NCBI GenBank assembly: GCA_963930775.1
Contig: OZ005689.1
Span: forward strand, 11,501,079 to 11,565,078
DNA: 64,000 nucleotides
Source of the DNA: Cliona cf. orientalis
Taxonomy: Eukaryota; Porifera; Demospongiae; Clionaida; Clionaidae
Reading direction: 5' to 3'
Positions 11,101 through 20,300 of the stretch are shown piece by piece. The notes beneath the pieces are model-generated. The model worked only from the letters and a program-made list of their open reading frames with translations, made no database searches and had not been told where the DNA came from. Both the position numbers and the translations under genes were made by a program. The stretch's first letter is position 1, and each line of letters starts with the position of its first letter.

Positions 11101-14100
11101 GATTTGTAGCTTCCCTGGGTATTGCCTAGGGTTAAGAACGAGATAGAAGGTGTTTTTTCGCTGTCTTACACCATTTTATCCCATTTACTGAGCCTACTTT
11201 GGCTAAATGTTGAGATTTGCCGATTTTTATGCTGACAGACGACAGACAACAGACGACAGACGACAGACAAACCGATCGCTTTACCCCCTGCTGCGCATGC
11301 GCACACGCGGGGTAAAAATACAAACAGCCTTTATGTCCTGACACCTGAACACTACGGTGGCCCTGAAGGTCAGCCCTCGGGATCAAGTCTCAATGGATGC
11401 TCTCAGTCCTCAGGGTCAAATATTATGTACTTTTGTCTCGCATATAAGCCACATCAAATGATGCAGTGCAAGTGTTCTAAAGGTTTAGCTAATTTCTGGC
11501 CAAAACAGTGACTTTCAACCAAGCTGATAATTATGTTGAAACTTACGTAAGTGATGGTTCAAGCACTTTTACACTCATTGACGAGCACTTTCGTTTGTTC
11601 GGTGACTTGTTTGACTCATTAACCCTCAGCACATGCGCGAGGGTTACAGTAGTCGTTCTGTGTGTCCGTCTGTCTGTTACCATGCTAACTGCTACATACC
11701 TCGTTTGCAAGTCCAAACTGCGATGTTATAACATTCCTTATGGCGTTCCAAACGCATAATTTGTGCGGATTTTGTAGAAAACGCTTCATTGGCCAGTTTT
11801 GGCGTCATTTGCTGATTCTAAGCTTCTTGACTTCCTTCTGCCAAGCACTCTGCTATGACTTTACGTATAAATAGAACGTTAGGCCAGGCAAAAAAAGATA
11901 TTAGTTTCTCAGGCCCACCCGCATCACTTTTTGGCTGCTGGGCCTTTTTTTTTAATTAAGTGGATGTGGTAATTAAAATAACGACTAAAAAGTAAGCTTA
12001 TCACTCAATCTCGTTGGTTGGCTGTGTTTGAGCATCAGCCTTGCCACTTTCTGGCAGACATCTCAAAACTGTTTCTTTGATGGCTAAGCTATAAGACACT
12101 ATAGATTAACTAAGACTAGTCACTTTTCCAACTTCTTTTTGCACGAGGTCGGTGGTAAATGGGCGTGGTTAGTGATGGACCACGCCCCAAAAAAATAAGA
12201 AATAAAATAAAAAGCCGCCCGCCCGCATCATTTCTTAGCTGGAAAAGCCTGAGAAACTAAAATATTTTTTTTCCTGGCCTTATGTGTCTCGCGCTATATA
12301 TGGCAAAGGCCCATTATACGCATGCACGCGAGGGTTACGAGGGCGGGGTCTGGGGACGTATAGATAGCTACGCTTACTCTCAGTCTAGAATACTTCTAGC
12401 ATCTATGGTTTGTCCAGCCGGAAGCGTGTGTCATTATCAAGCTCGCAATTTTCAGAGATGGATAATATACTCTACACAAGCTATAGTTAAGTCACATTCC
12501 CAAACTCGGGACAAGACTAGATCAGGAGTTTGTACATTAGTCAGCCCATAGATTGCTGCAATACCCCCTCATTCATCAAAATAGGAGGATTAATGCATGT
12601 GCAACTACTCGTGCTAACCTAGGAAGTCAATGCAGTTTGCATGCCCTAATATTGTATTCTTGCCTAATTGTGAGACAAGTGCCATACAGCGCGCCGAGGG
12701 TTTTGGGGTCTAGAGAGCTCTAGTTTAGACTTGTTTCAAAGCGAACTACATTTAAACTGTGTAATTCATGTATCTATTTGATGCACACTTAAGTGTGTAA
12801 TACACGATTTAATGCACACTTTACAATGCATCAGATTGGTTGAAAGTCATGTGACCAGAAATACTCATTATGCAGACACAATACCATAGGTCAGGTTTTG
12901 AATGGGTAGTTAATGATTGCGAATGGTGCTGTACAAGCCAGATTGGGATTGTAATGATTGTGAATTACCAAATGAGAAAGCCACGCTCTCAATCTTAGGT
13001 GTACAGGTGTGGCTTATGAGACTACATTCATGTGGGGGTGGGCTATTAATAGAATACCATACTACTCAAGCGTCAGTTGTGCTTGGATGGGTATCAGCAA
13101 GTTGACAGCTTGAGGAATTGAAGAAAACTCATTCTCAATGGTTGATAGCTGTAGGTACATGCATGCAAGTAGTTGGAACACGCGTAAGATCGAGAATGCG
13201 TGCATGTTTGCGATCCTGAGCACACGCTGAAGTAAAGGGTGTGATCATGAATTCATTGTGTGTTCTTTTTCCTGCGGTTCTTTTGATTGTGTTTTGTACA
13301 AAAACTCGCAATTCGCAATCAAGAAATAATCTCGCATTCAAAACCCGACCTACAGTAGTGCACCAGACCCTCATTCTCCTTTCTTGTGCAGCAGAAAGTG
13401 CTGGCATGTCAGGCTACTCCAACCATAGCTGACTAACCCTTGAACTAAAGGCACTTTGCTAAAGAATAAAACGTTTGGCCCTAAAGGCAAACATGCACGG
13501 TTTAGAGGAGTTAAATTGTACACGTGGAAATCATGGTTGCAAATTTTTGGTGCGTTATATTTGCATATAATTATAACAATTGGGTCAGGATCACCATATT
13601 GTGTTTATACATGTATATTACCGTATTCATTCTATCAGACGCCGTGGCTACTATTTATTTCATCGCCCGAGTTTGTGCAGCATTTATTTGAGAGTGGCAA
13701 CTATTCAAGAGTGGCGTTTATTACCAGTAGCTGCCAGAGAGGCAATCCTTAGAGATATGATCGATTGACACCACTGATCTAGGAGATTCTGGCCCCTTTG
13801 CTGATGTAAAAGAAGATTAGAATTTGTTCTAGACTGTTGATCATGTACCTGCCATTGTCGGAGAACGAGTCGCGAGGCGTGTACACTTCTCAAATAGTAG
13901 GTGTGGTGACTACTATTCGAGAGCAGCGACTATTTCGTTCAGCACTTCTGGAGATACGGCGACTATTCGAGAGCGGCGACTAATCGAGAGCGGTGTCTGA
14001 TCGAGCGAATATATAACGTAGTTTGACAGACAGGTTAACTGCCAGATTTAACTATTCACCAAGTTTTATAATTAGATATACAGTCAGAACCTTGCTTACC

Positions 14101-14505
14101 TTGTACTAGGAGTTTTACTGGAGTTGTGTCACTTAAATTGCCACCTATAGAGCCTGCTATACAGACAATTTCAGTCTCATTGAATTTGGACTGAGCAGTT
14201 ATGCTCAGACGGTTTATTACATTATTATTATCATTCATGGTTGTGTCAGTTATAATATTAGGATCTGGATGGGGTATATTGAAAGTCACTTGTGTTTCAT
14301 TCACCCTCCAGCTAATAAAATCAGCATCTAGATTCTGACATCTGAACACAGCCATCTGCCCAATTCCAATGACTTGTGAAGATGGAGATATGGTGAAAGC
14401 TATGTATATGTAATTGTTTAAGGCATACCTATCACAATAGTAATACAACATACCTGCAAATGTTTCACGTGATATAGTGACAATTAGTAGTAAAGTATAC
14501 ATCAT
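5004..14505 (-). CDS. Spliced type I membrane receptor-like protein: SP-Ig-FN3x3-Cys module-TM
   Basis: Model: complement of join(5004..5149, 5344..5622, 5694..5990, 6061..6283, 6349..6446, 8133..8414, 14100..14399, 14454..14505), 1677 nt, 558 residues. All junctions are AG/GT. Every intron is phase 1 except the 65-nt one, which is phase 0, and no joint creates a stop. In order: signal peptide (residues 1-17), Ig domain with two Cys and a Trp (about 18-117), FN3 (118-211), a second FN3 split over two exons (212-318), an FN3-like domain (319-417), a Cys-containing module (418-510), a transmembrane helix (about 513-531, stop-transfer RKN) and a 27-residue tail ending in a Cys-rich hydrophobic patch. 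N-glycosylation sequons are frequent. A cell-surface adhesion or recognition role is inferred from architecture; no kinase or other catalytic domain follows. Introns are 54-194 nt except two of 1.7 and 5.7 kb that are filled with transposons. Extra exons in the 5.7-kb intron cannot be excluded. Confidence 0.7.
5344..5622 (-). CDS. Receptor exon 7: Cys-containing juxtamembrane module
   Basis: 279 nt, phase 1-1, acceptor ttataaatag, donor gctaa|gtatgc. Four Cys lie in CVNCTFLDN, STGCVAV and YGCIEG. I do not recognise the fold. It lies between the last FN3-like module and the membrane helix, so it is extracellular and membrane-proximal. Confidence 0.6.
5694..5990 (-). CDS. Receptor exon 6: third FN3-like domain
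   Basis: 297 nt, phase 1-1, acceptor tttattcag, donor gaac|gtaagt. It encodes a beta-rich module (RISVTGDF, IGILIVVYS, YKVSVFVVEG) with spacing like FN3 but no obvious core Trp, so an FN3-like or Ig-like fold is inferred rather than seen. Confidence 0.65.
6061..6283 (-). CDS. Receptor exon 5: second half of second FN3-type domain
   Basis: 223 nt, acceptor aatcacag, donor gaaatta|gtaagt, phase 0 in and phase 1 out. It supplies the remaining strands (YFLNLISI, TTLRVS, KYQILALG) and one Cys. There is no in-frame ATG in this exon, so a search restricted to ATG-started frames misses it. Confidence 0.65.
6349..6446 (-). CDS. Receptor exon 4: first half of second FN3-type domain
   Basis: 98 nt, acceptor gttctttccag, donor gatgat|gtgagt, phase 1 in and phase 0 out. 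It encodes the first strands of a beta-sandwich module (SSIVFSS, VVAVIHF). It must be joined to the next exon to complete the domain, and the phase-0 ends match. Confidence 0.65.
6447..8132 (-). other. Receptor intron 3, expanded by a repeat unit
   Basis: A 1686-nt intron between exons 3 and 4. It holds a complete solitary copy (7343-7790) of the 420-470 bp unit that forms arrays elsewhere, and a fragment near 7800-7850 of a dispersed repeat also seen near 4750 and 36725 (gccatccctacttata). I see no further exon. Confidence 0.6.
7343..7790. mobile_element. Solitary copy of the ACRTCCnGAGTCCC-ended unit
   Basis: The ends acatcccgagtccc and gggactcgggacgt are a 14-bp inverted repeat (one mismatch). 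The interior matches array units at 25160-26842 and 44461-46244, including cggcttgagccggttgac, a C-rich tract (expanded to about 20 C at 7520-7539) and the tcatcataattt minisatellite near the right end. Confidence 0.75.
8133..8414 (-). CDS. Receptor exon 3: fibronectin type III domain
   Basis: The 282-nt phase 1-1 exon has acceptor tgatgtag and donor acaag|gtatat. It encodes a fibronectin-III fold with the conserved core Trp (ITWKAPF), a mid-domain YCVEV strand, and the C-terminal YRITITP strand. Two Cys are present and could pair. It is separated from exon 2 by the 5.7-kb repeat-filled intron. Confidence 0.75.
8560..9117 (+). pseudogene. Decayed coding fragment, unidentified
   Basis: One plus-strand frame is open from about 8590 to 8785 and encodes a strongly basic stretch (RSRKRQHRKRKRE). 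It stops at 8785, and the reading appears to shift into a second frame that encodes a Thr/Ser-rich segment, then GYGWLLTPFSAEGSGW, one in-frame TGA near 8980, and PPHLWTPEIQKQY before the stop at about 9117. The composition resembles a broken transposon ORF, but I cannot name the family. Confidence 0.3.
9655..10681. mobile_element. CCNTATCCTCCC foldback with internal insertion
   Basis: The left end TA-CCATATCCTCCCAAAAATAAG and the right end (ggcttatttcagggggtg-TA) are a degraded version of the clean element at 16449-17017. The iterated motif aaaataagcccc recurs (10600-10620). A C run of about 14 lies near 9680. A family G repeat (10088-10494) interrupts it. Confidence 0.55.
10088..10494 (+). 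repeat. Family G repeat, copy 1
   Basis: It starts ccgtagccacgcctatc and ends gcgcgcggggtatgtgctct...gagctctagt. A second copy with the same ends is at 54088-54524, and an internally deleted one at about 27862-27975. There is no ORF; it is probably a non-autonomous element of unknown class. Confidence 0.65.
11212..11320. repeat. GACAGAC minisatellite next to a terminal hairpin
   Basis: Several gacagac units are followed by aaaccgatcgctttacccc and a gcatgcgc loop closing on ggggtaaa. This is the same plan (microsatellite beside a taccc/gggta hairpin) as the repeats at 11621 and 53867. Confidence 0.5.
11621..12345 (+). repeat. Family H repeat, copy with hairpin end
   Basis: It begins with the hairpin ttaaccctcagcacatgcgc...gagggtta and continues into agtcgttctgtgtgtccgtc and gctaactgctacatacctcg. 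It is the continuous homologue of 1670-2297, where a TA-flanked MITE interrupts. This copy is itself interrupted at 11882-12279 by a TTA-flanked element that the 1.7-kb copy lacks. Confidence 0.7.
11882..12279. mobile_element. GGCCAGGC-ended element, TTA target duplication
   Basis: TTA-GGCCAGGC at the left and CCTGGCC-TTA at the right; inverted pairing runs inward for about 60 bp (ttagtttctcaggc and its complement are visible). A 3-bp TTA duplication is typical of PIF/Harbinger. The homologous position in the 1.7-kb family H copy is uninterrupted, confirming the insertion. Confidence 0.75.
12346..13618. other. No gene seen
   Basis: This part of the receptor intron has no exon with usable splice sites in the minus frame. 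A family G-like terminus (gagagctctagttta) lies near 12712-12726. Confidence 0.4.
13619..14020. mobile_element. CCGTATTCATTC element with iterated ATTCGAGAGCGGCGACT motif
   Basis: The left end is TA-CCGTATTCATTCTATCAGAC. The right end cgagcgaatatataacgTA is a degraded mirror of it. The interior repeats actattcgagagcggcgact-like strings about six times. A related left end, TA-CCGTATTTATTCGAATACT, is at 23972. Confidence 0.55.
14100..14399 (-). CDS. Receptor exon 2: Ig-like domain
   Basis: Acceptor acatatacatag and donor caag|gtaag bound a 300-nt, phase 1-1 exon encoding one Ig-like fold: first Cys in FRCQN, core Trp in FISWRV, second Cys in EIVCIAG, with N-linked sequons between. A whole domain in one symmetrical exon is typical of extracellular modules in animals. 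Confidence 0.75.
14454..14505 (-). CDS. Receptor exon 1: signal peptide
   Basis: ATG at 14505 starts MMYTLLLIVTISRETFA, a short hydrophobic leader with a plausible cleavage site near the exon end. The donor is ag|gtatgt, phase 1. The following intron is only 54 nt (14400-14453). No clear TATA or initiator was identified upstream. Confidence 0.7.
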
Positions 14506-15089
14506 ACTTAGTAGCCTTCATATAGCCTGTCGTTTTCTGTGTAAAATAAAACAAACAGCCCGGCATGTAATCAATATTATTGACTTTGAGGGGTTGGGTA
14601 ACCTCTCTGGCATAACCCTTGGATTATACAACAGATATTTGATTAATCCACAGTGTGTATTATAATAAGTATAAAAAATTGAATAAATTGAAGGAGAAAG
14701 TAGGGATGGCAGGGTCAAAAAGTACACAAACAAGAATTATAGGGATATTCACATCCACTATACATCCAAATGTACCCCTGCTTATCCCCCCCCCCCCCCA
14801 TGAAGCCCTGCATTGTCAAGGCTCCTACTTTGCCTTGCTCTGCCTTGCGAATGTTCGTTGCTTTAGTGGCATGTCAATGGTGTAAGTTTTCAACAAGGAA
14901 CTTATTTAGACAAAAAAAGAAATATTTATCTGGGTCTGCTGCTAATCTGGCATACACATTATAATACTGTAGTTAATCAAATACAACGTATATAGCTATG
15001 ATCTAATTTAACGTTCATAGCTAATTATGCATGGAGTGATTGACAACCTTTACCAGAAAAGCGTGCGTTTTTCAAAATTATTTTTTCCA
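14506..15089. other. No gene seen; dispersed repeat fragment and C run
   Basis: 14700-14780 (acacaaacaagaattatagg) matches segments at 30885-30965 (inverted) and 39190-39260. A C run sits near 14789-14798. This is upstream of the receptor start codon, so a promoter may lie here, but none is recognisable. Confidence 0.4.
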
Positions 15090-16345
15090 TACGTTCTATT
15101 AGATGAACACTTGACCATATCCCAATAGCTGCATAGTATAATGGTGCATGTGCTAAAAAGTTGTCTATAGAATGCGTATACACATCGATGCTGGCACCAG
15201 AAATCATGAAGATCATTTAAGACTGGCTCTCAACCTCAATAACAACAGATTTTGATGCTTCAATCACAGAGACAAAGTTGACAGTGGACTATACCTTCCA
15301 AATTTCAGGTGAGTTGTGCTGCAGTCTCACAATTATGCATGCTATATATTATTATAGTGTGCAAGGCTAGTTTTATTTATCCACGGCATTACATAACCAA
15401 GAAATGAGTGAAGTTTAACCAGTGGTACTTCTCAGAGAAAGTAGTGCTCAGCTTGTTCTGAGCGAAGCGAGATTCCCACTTGGGTCCTGGTTGCACTTGC
15501 GTGGTTTCCCAAATTTTGCTCTTGGCCACCAGAGCATCACAGGCCAGCCTTTGCAGTTTATCAACTATTGATCAGATTGCTAACCTGCTACTGAGTGCTA
15601 CAAAGCCGTGCAATGCTTCGTCTTGCCTAAGTGTATGTATCCCATTTGAGAAATCGTGCGCCTCCCTTAAAGCTCGCACTCCACTGTCACAGTTGTGGCC
15701 CCAATTTCATTACTACTCACAGATTGGCTGACAATCGGCCCACTCTTTGAACATATCAAACTGACAACCTAGCTAAAATTGTACTTACTGTGTGGGCATA
15801 ATGTTGCGTCAGTGGACTTATTCGCACATATCCTGTATTCCCTTTGTCAGCTCCTTCACAAACATAGGAGATGTCTAAAGCCGGTACCTGTCCAATACTA
15901 AACTTTCAACCTCCTAGTCTTAACTAGCGCCTCGCCAGAGACAGTCGAACAGATCTACAGAATGCAAGGATTTTAACTCGTATTGAGGCTACCTTGCCCC
16001 ACCCTAGCTAGAGCCTCGTGCTTTGGCACGTGCCAAGCACGAGGCTAGCCCCACCCAGCGTTCGTTGTGGGTAAGGGATGTGGTGCAATGTTAAATCCAG
16101 TATCAATATATCCTCTCCAAATCCTTGACCAATAATAATTAGTTTGTGCGCTGAGTGAGAAATTCCTGCACTCATGTGTGTCCCTAGTAATGTATTTGCT
16201 GGATACACGTGTAAGATACTCAATGTACATATTTACAGATTTTCAAGTCCCAAAGCAAGGCCCTGGATTTTCTCACGCAGGTCGCATCATAATTTTATCA
16301 TAATTTACACCATAATTACCTCATAACCACAAAAGAGTAAAGTGC
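15090..16345 (+). repeat. Family J repeat, copy 1, split by a 740-bp insertion
   Basis: 15090-15447 and about 16190-16345 together match the continuous 24580-25150 copy and the 43010-43480 copy (shared strings include tttatttatccacggcatta and tattcgctggatacac). The segment about 15448-16189 is foreign to both other copies. It contains a perfect short palindrome around 16015-16048 (cctcgtgctttggcacgtgc and complement). Confidence 0.55.
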
Positions 16346-17107
16346 TACTGGGGGATATGATGAAAAACTTATTATATCCCTCGTCTCTCATGAAAAGTAT
16401 TCTAAAAAGTATTACACCGTGCTACTGTATGCCGCCCATTGTATTGAATACCGTATCCTCCCGAAAATAAGCCCCCTTCGAAAATAAGCCCCCTCCCCTC
16501 TTTGACCTTCAAGTTCTTGCACAGGTATGTTTGCCTCGATTATAAGCCCCCCTCCCACCAAGTATATAGACTGCACATATACACGCGCACGAGCACATAC
16601 GTACGTATGTAACCCCGCCCTTCAATTGACTACGAGTACAAGATGGTGCTGGCTTTTAGAAAAAGCCTGTTTTGAAGTCATTCTGTTATGATGGCACTTC
16701 TGGCTTGGTGAAGACACTTACAAGCCGGTCAAGATGCTTTTACTTCCTCTAAAGACGTACACACACGGAACGCAAGTTCTTTTCCCACCGCTGCATGATC
16801 CTCGTGTTGCCGTCTACTTGACAGGTCATCTCGCTGCCACTCTTTTGGAGAAAAGACAAGCAAACTCTGGATATTTCCCGCGGTACGTGACCAATGATGG
16901 TGGCTAAGGGGGGCTTATATTCGAGGGAAAGTGCATATTCGAAAATAAGCCCCCTCCCCAGTCTAGGTCATGTCTACTGCTGAAAAAGGGGGGGCTTATT
17001 TTCGGGAGGATATGGTACTATTGGGGCATGCGGCTTGAGCCAGTTGACCTGGATGTGACCTTCACCTGCCATGTGCTAGACTGAACAGGGAAATCCCCCC
17101 TGAGTAT
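16346..17107. repeat. Left part of a GAGTCCC-type unit carrying a nested foldback
   Basis: 16346-16448 and 17018-17107 read as one continuous stretch of the 430-bp unit (ggcttgagcc, tgaacagggaaatcccccct). They are interrupted by the foldback at 16449-17017. The unit continues after the gypsy element at 21532. Two independent insertions therefore sit in one unit. Confidence 0.65.
16449..17017. mobile_element. CCGTATCCTCCC foldback element, TA target
   Basis: TA-CCGTATCCTCCCGAAAATAAG at the left pairs with cttattttcgggaggatatgg-TA at the right. The interior iterates gaaaataagcccccctccc about five times in both orientations. It is inserted in a 430-bp-type unit. No ORF. 9655-10681 is a decayed relative. 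Confidence 0.8.
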
Positions 17108-17320
17108 TGTAATGTATGAACATTAATAGTACATCATTTTGTGGTAAATTAATTTCCTGTCATGTGTAAGTTACGTATATTGTATTTATATATAGGACAT
17201 TTTTCTTTTGCTGGGTCAGTTCGGTTTTTGTATTGGCGAGCTATTTGTCGCCACTGACTGTATTTGCTTATTGAGATTATAAATCGTCACTGTGTCAGTT
17301 TAAATAGTCACTACATAACA
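17108..17320 (+). repeat. 5' LTR
   Basis: 213 bp, starts TG and ends CA. It contains a TATA-like tatttatatatagg at about 17183-17196, which may direct transcription. It is identical to the 3' LTR except at 17164. Confidence 0.95.
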
Positions 17321-17322
17321 AC

Positions 17323-17340
17323 TGGCGACGAGGACGGGAT
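17323..17340 (+). promoter_or_regulatory. Primer binding site, tRNA-Ser type
   Basis: TGGCGACGAGGACGGGAT begins two bases after the LTR. It matches the complement of an animal tRNA-Ser(GCT) 3' end (CCA plus acceptor and T stem) at 17 of 18 positions as I recall that tRNA. The gag start codon (17339-17341) overlaps its last bases. Confidence 0.7.
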
Positions 17341-20300
17341 GGCTACCGGTACTATTGGACAAATCGAAGCGTTCCAACCGGGAGCCGACGATTGGGAACA
17401 ATACACTGAACGCATCGAGCAGTTCTTCGTGGCAAACAACGTCGATACCGATGACAGGAAACGGGCTGTATTTTTAACAGTCATCGGTGCTAGGACCTAT
17501 TCACTATTGAGAAATTTGATCGCGCCAGCAAAGCCATCTAGTAAGTCGTACGCCGAATTAGTGAAGGCCATGAAGGACCATCTGAAGCCTGAACCCCTGG
17601 TGACAGTTGAAAGGTTTAATTTTCATCGACGAACCCAAGCCGAGGGTGAAACTGTTGCCCAATACGTCGCAGAGCTCAGGAAACTTGCTGATAAGTGCGA
17701 TTTTGGAACCAATCTGGACGAAGCACTTACGGACCGACTCATGCTGGGAGTCCGTAGCGAAAAGATACAGACCAAGTTGCTTACCGAGAAGAAGCTAACA
17801 CTCGACAAGGCCTACTCGATAGCCCAAGGAATGGAAACGGCCATAAGGCAGGCAGGCGAAGTGCAAGCTACCCTCAAGGTCACACCTCCATCTGGCGGCA
17901 CTCCTGTAAATTTCATGGCCAAGAACCCGCAGAGGAGCCAATGTTTTCGTTGCGGCAAGAACAACCATTCACCGGATAATTGTTTTTATCGACGCAAGCG
18001 ATGTAGGTCATGTGGGAAGCTAGGCCACATAGCCAAGATGTGCAAGGGTGATAAGAATAACCCTGGCCCTGCAGGTGCAGACCACAGAGCTGATTTAGTG
18101 GAGCAAGAGGAGCACCCAGCTGCCATAGAGACAGATGAACTGCCTTTATTCAACATCCAGATGGTGAAGAATCAGTTGTCTGAACCCAGCATCACCATAA
18201 CGCCAGAGGTGAATACTGTCAGTCTACCAATGGAGCTCGATACGGGTGCCTCTGTTTCACTTATTTCCGACCAGACTTGGCGTGAACATTTTCCTAACAC
18301 CAAGCTCACCCCCTCCGATGTTCGATTGAAGACCTACACTGGTGAAAGGCTGACGGTTTTGGGGGAGATGACGGCCCAAGTTCGCTATAGGGGTCAGGAG
18401 TGCACCCTACCTTTGCTCGTTGTCAGCGGCAGGGGACCCTCTCTTTTTGGTCGTAATTGGCTGCAGAAATTGAAGCTGGATTGGGGCTCCATTAAACGAG
18501 TCTCTACAGAACTTGAAGAGTTGTTGTCGACGCATCAAGCCGTTTTTCGCAAGGAGCTCGGTACCTTAAAGGGTTTCGAAGCCAAGTTGTTTGTGAGACC
18601 TGGGGCCATTCCAAAATTCTTCAAGCCACGTTCTGTGCCCTATTCGCTGAAGGGTGCTATTGAGCAAGATCTCGAGCGGCTCGAAACTTTGGGAGTCATT
18701 GAGAAGGTCCAATATAGCGACTGGGCCGCTCCAATCGTTCCCGTGCAGAAGGCCGATGGGACAATTCGGTTGTGTGGTGACTACAAGGTCACCGTAAATC
18801 CAGCGCTCAAGGTTGACCAATACCCAGTTCCGAAACCTGAAGATCTTTTTGCTACGCTCGCCGGAGGAAAGAAATTCTCCAAATTAGACCTGTCCCATGC
18901 CTATCAGCAGGTTTTGCTCGAGGCCGATTCCCGGCAATTTGTCACGATAAATACCCACAAGGGTTTGTATCGTTACAGTCGCCTACCATTTGGTATTGCT
19001 TCCGCTCCTGCCGTTTTCCAACAGATTATGGAAAAGATTTTGAATGGTATACCAAAAGTTGTGGTGTACATCGATGATATACTTGTAAGTGGAACTACCA
19101 ATGCAGAGCATTTGGAAAACTTGGGGCAGGTGCTGACAAAGTTGGAGGAGCATGGTTTGAGACTGAAGCGGGAGAAATGTTCCTTCATGCAGCCATCTGT
19201 TGAATATCTGGGGTACTTGATTGATGCTGAAGGGATACATACAACCCCAGAGAAGGTAGCCGCTATCGTGAATGCCCCAGAGCCCAAAAACACGACAGAA
19301 CTACGATCTTTTCTGGGTTTGGTAAATTATTACGGCAAGTTTATCCGAAATTTATCAAGTATTGCTCACCCGTTGAACAGACTCCTCTGCAAGGATGCAA
19401 AGTGGATGTGGAGTCAGGCGTGCCAGGAAGCATTTCAGGAGCTAAAAGCCAAGTTGAGCTCCAGTGAAGTACTGGTTCATTACGATGAGAAACTCCCGCT
19501 TAAACTGGATTGCGATGCCTCTTCATATGGTATTGGGGCAGTGTTGTCACATGTCTACCCTGATGGCTCTGAAAGGCCCATAGCATATGCCTCTCGTTCT
19601 CTTACCTCTGCTGAAGTCAACTATGCCCAAATTGAAAAGGAAGGTTTAGCATTGATCTATGGTGTAAAAAAATTCCACCAATTTGTATATGGGCGTAGTT
19701 TTACTATGGTCACAGATCACCAACCTTTGATGGCTATTTTGGGCTCCAAGAAGGGTTTACCAACTCTTGCTGCTGCCAGACTTCAGCGTTGGGCCATTTT
19801 GTTGGCAGCCTACCAGTACGACCTGGAATTTCGTGGAACAGCTCAACACTGCAATGCCGATGGGTTCTCGAGGTTGCCTCTCCCAACTTGCGAGACAGGG
19901 GAGGACCCTACAGCGGTGAACGCAGCTATTTTCAACCTTCAACAGATAGAAATTCTACCCATTGATGCTAAACAGCTGAAACAAGCGACTTTGTCGGACC
20001 CTCTCCTCAGCAAAGTGCTACTCTATACCCAAAAAGGCTGGCCTGCCGAGTACAGTGACGAATTGAAGCCATATTTCCACAAACGACACGAGCTCAGCGT
20101 GGAGGCTGGTTGTTTGCTGTGGGGAGTTCGAGTAGTGGTGCCCCCGGTGCATCAGACGAAGGTACTTGAGGAGTTACATTGTACACATCCCGGAATGGTT
20201 CGAATGAAGGGCATGGCTCGAGCGCACGTATGGTGGCCTAACATCGATCAGCAGATTGAACAGCGAGTGCATGACTGTGATGCTTGTCAAAGTGTCCGAA

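Larger units (their letters stand above)
8415..14099 (-). other. Receptor intron 2, 5.7 kb, filled with transposon sequence
   Basis: The intron lies between the Ig exon and the first FN3 exon. It contains a decayed coding scrap (8560-9117), a large foldback (9655-10681) with a nested family G repeat, hairpin-microsatellite repeats at 11212-11320 and 11621-12345, and a CCGTAT-type element (13619-14020). I found no additional phase 1-1 exon on the minus strand. Confidence 0.5.

Noticed and set aside
17264..17338. Use of the upstream in-frame ATG for gag
   Set aside because: It lies in the 5' LTR and the extension would run through the primer binding site; the ATG at 17339 gives a normal Gag start.
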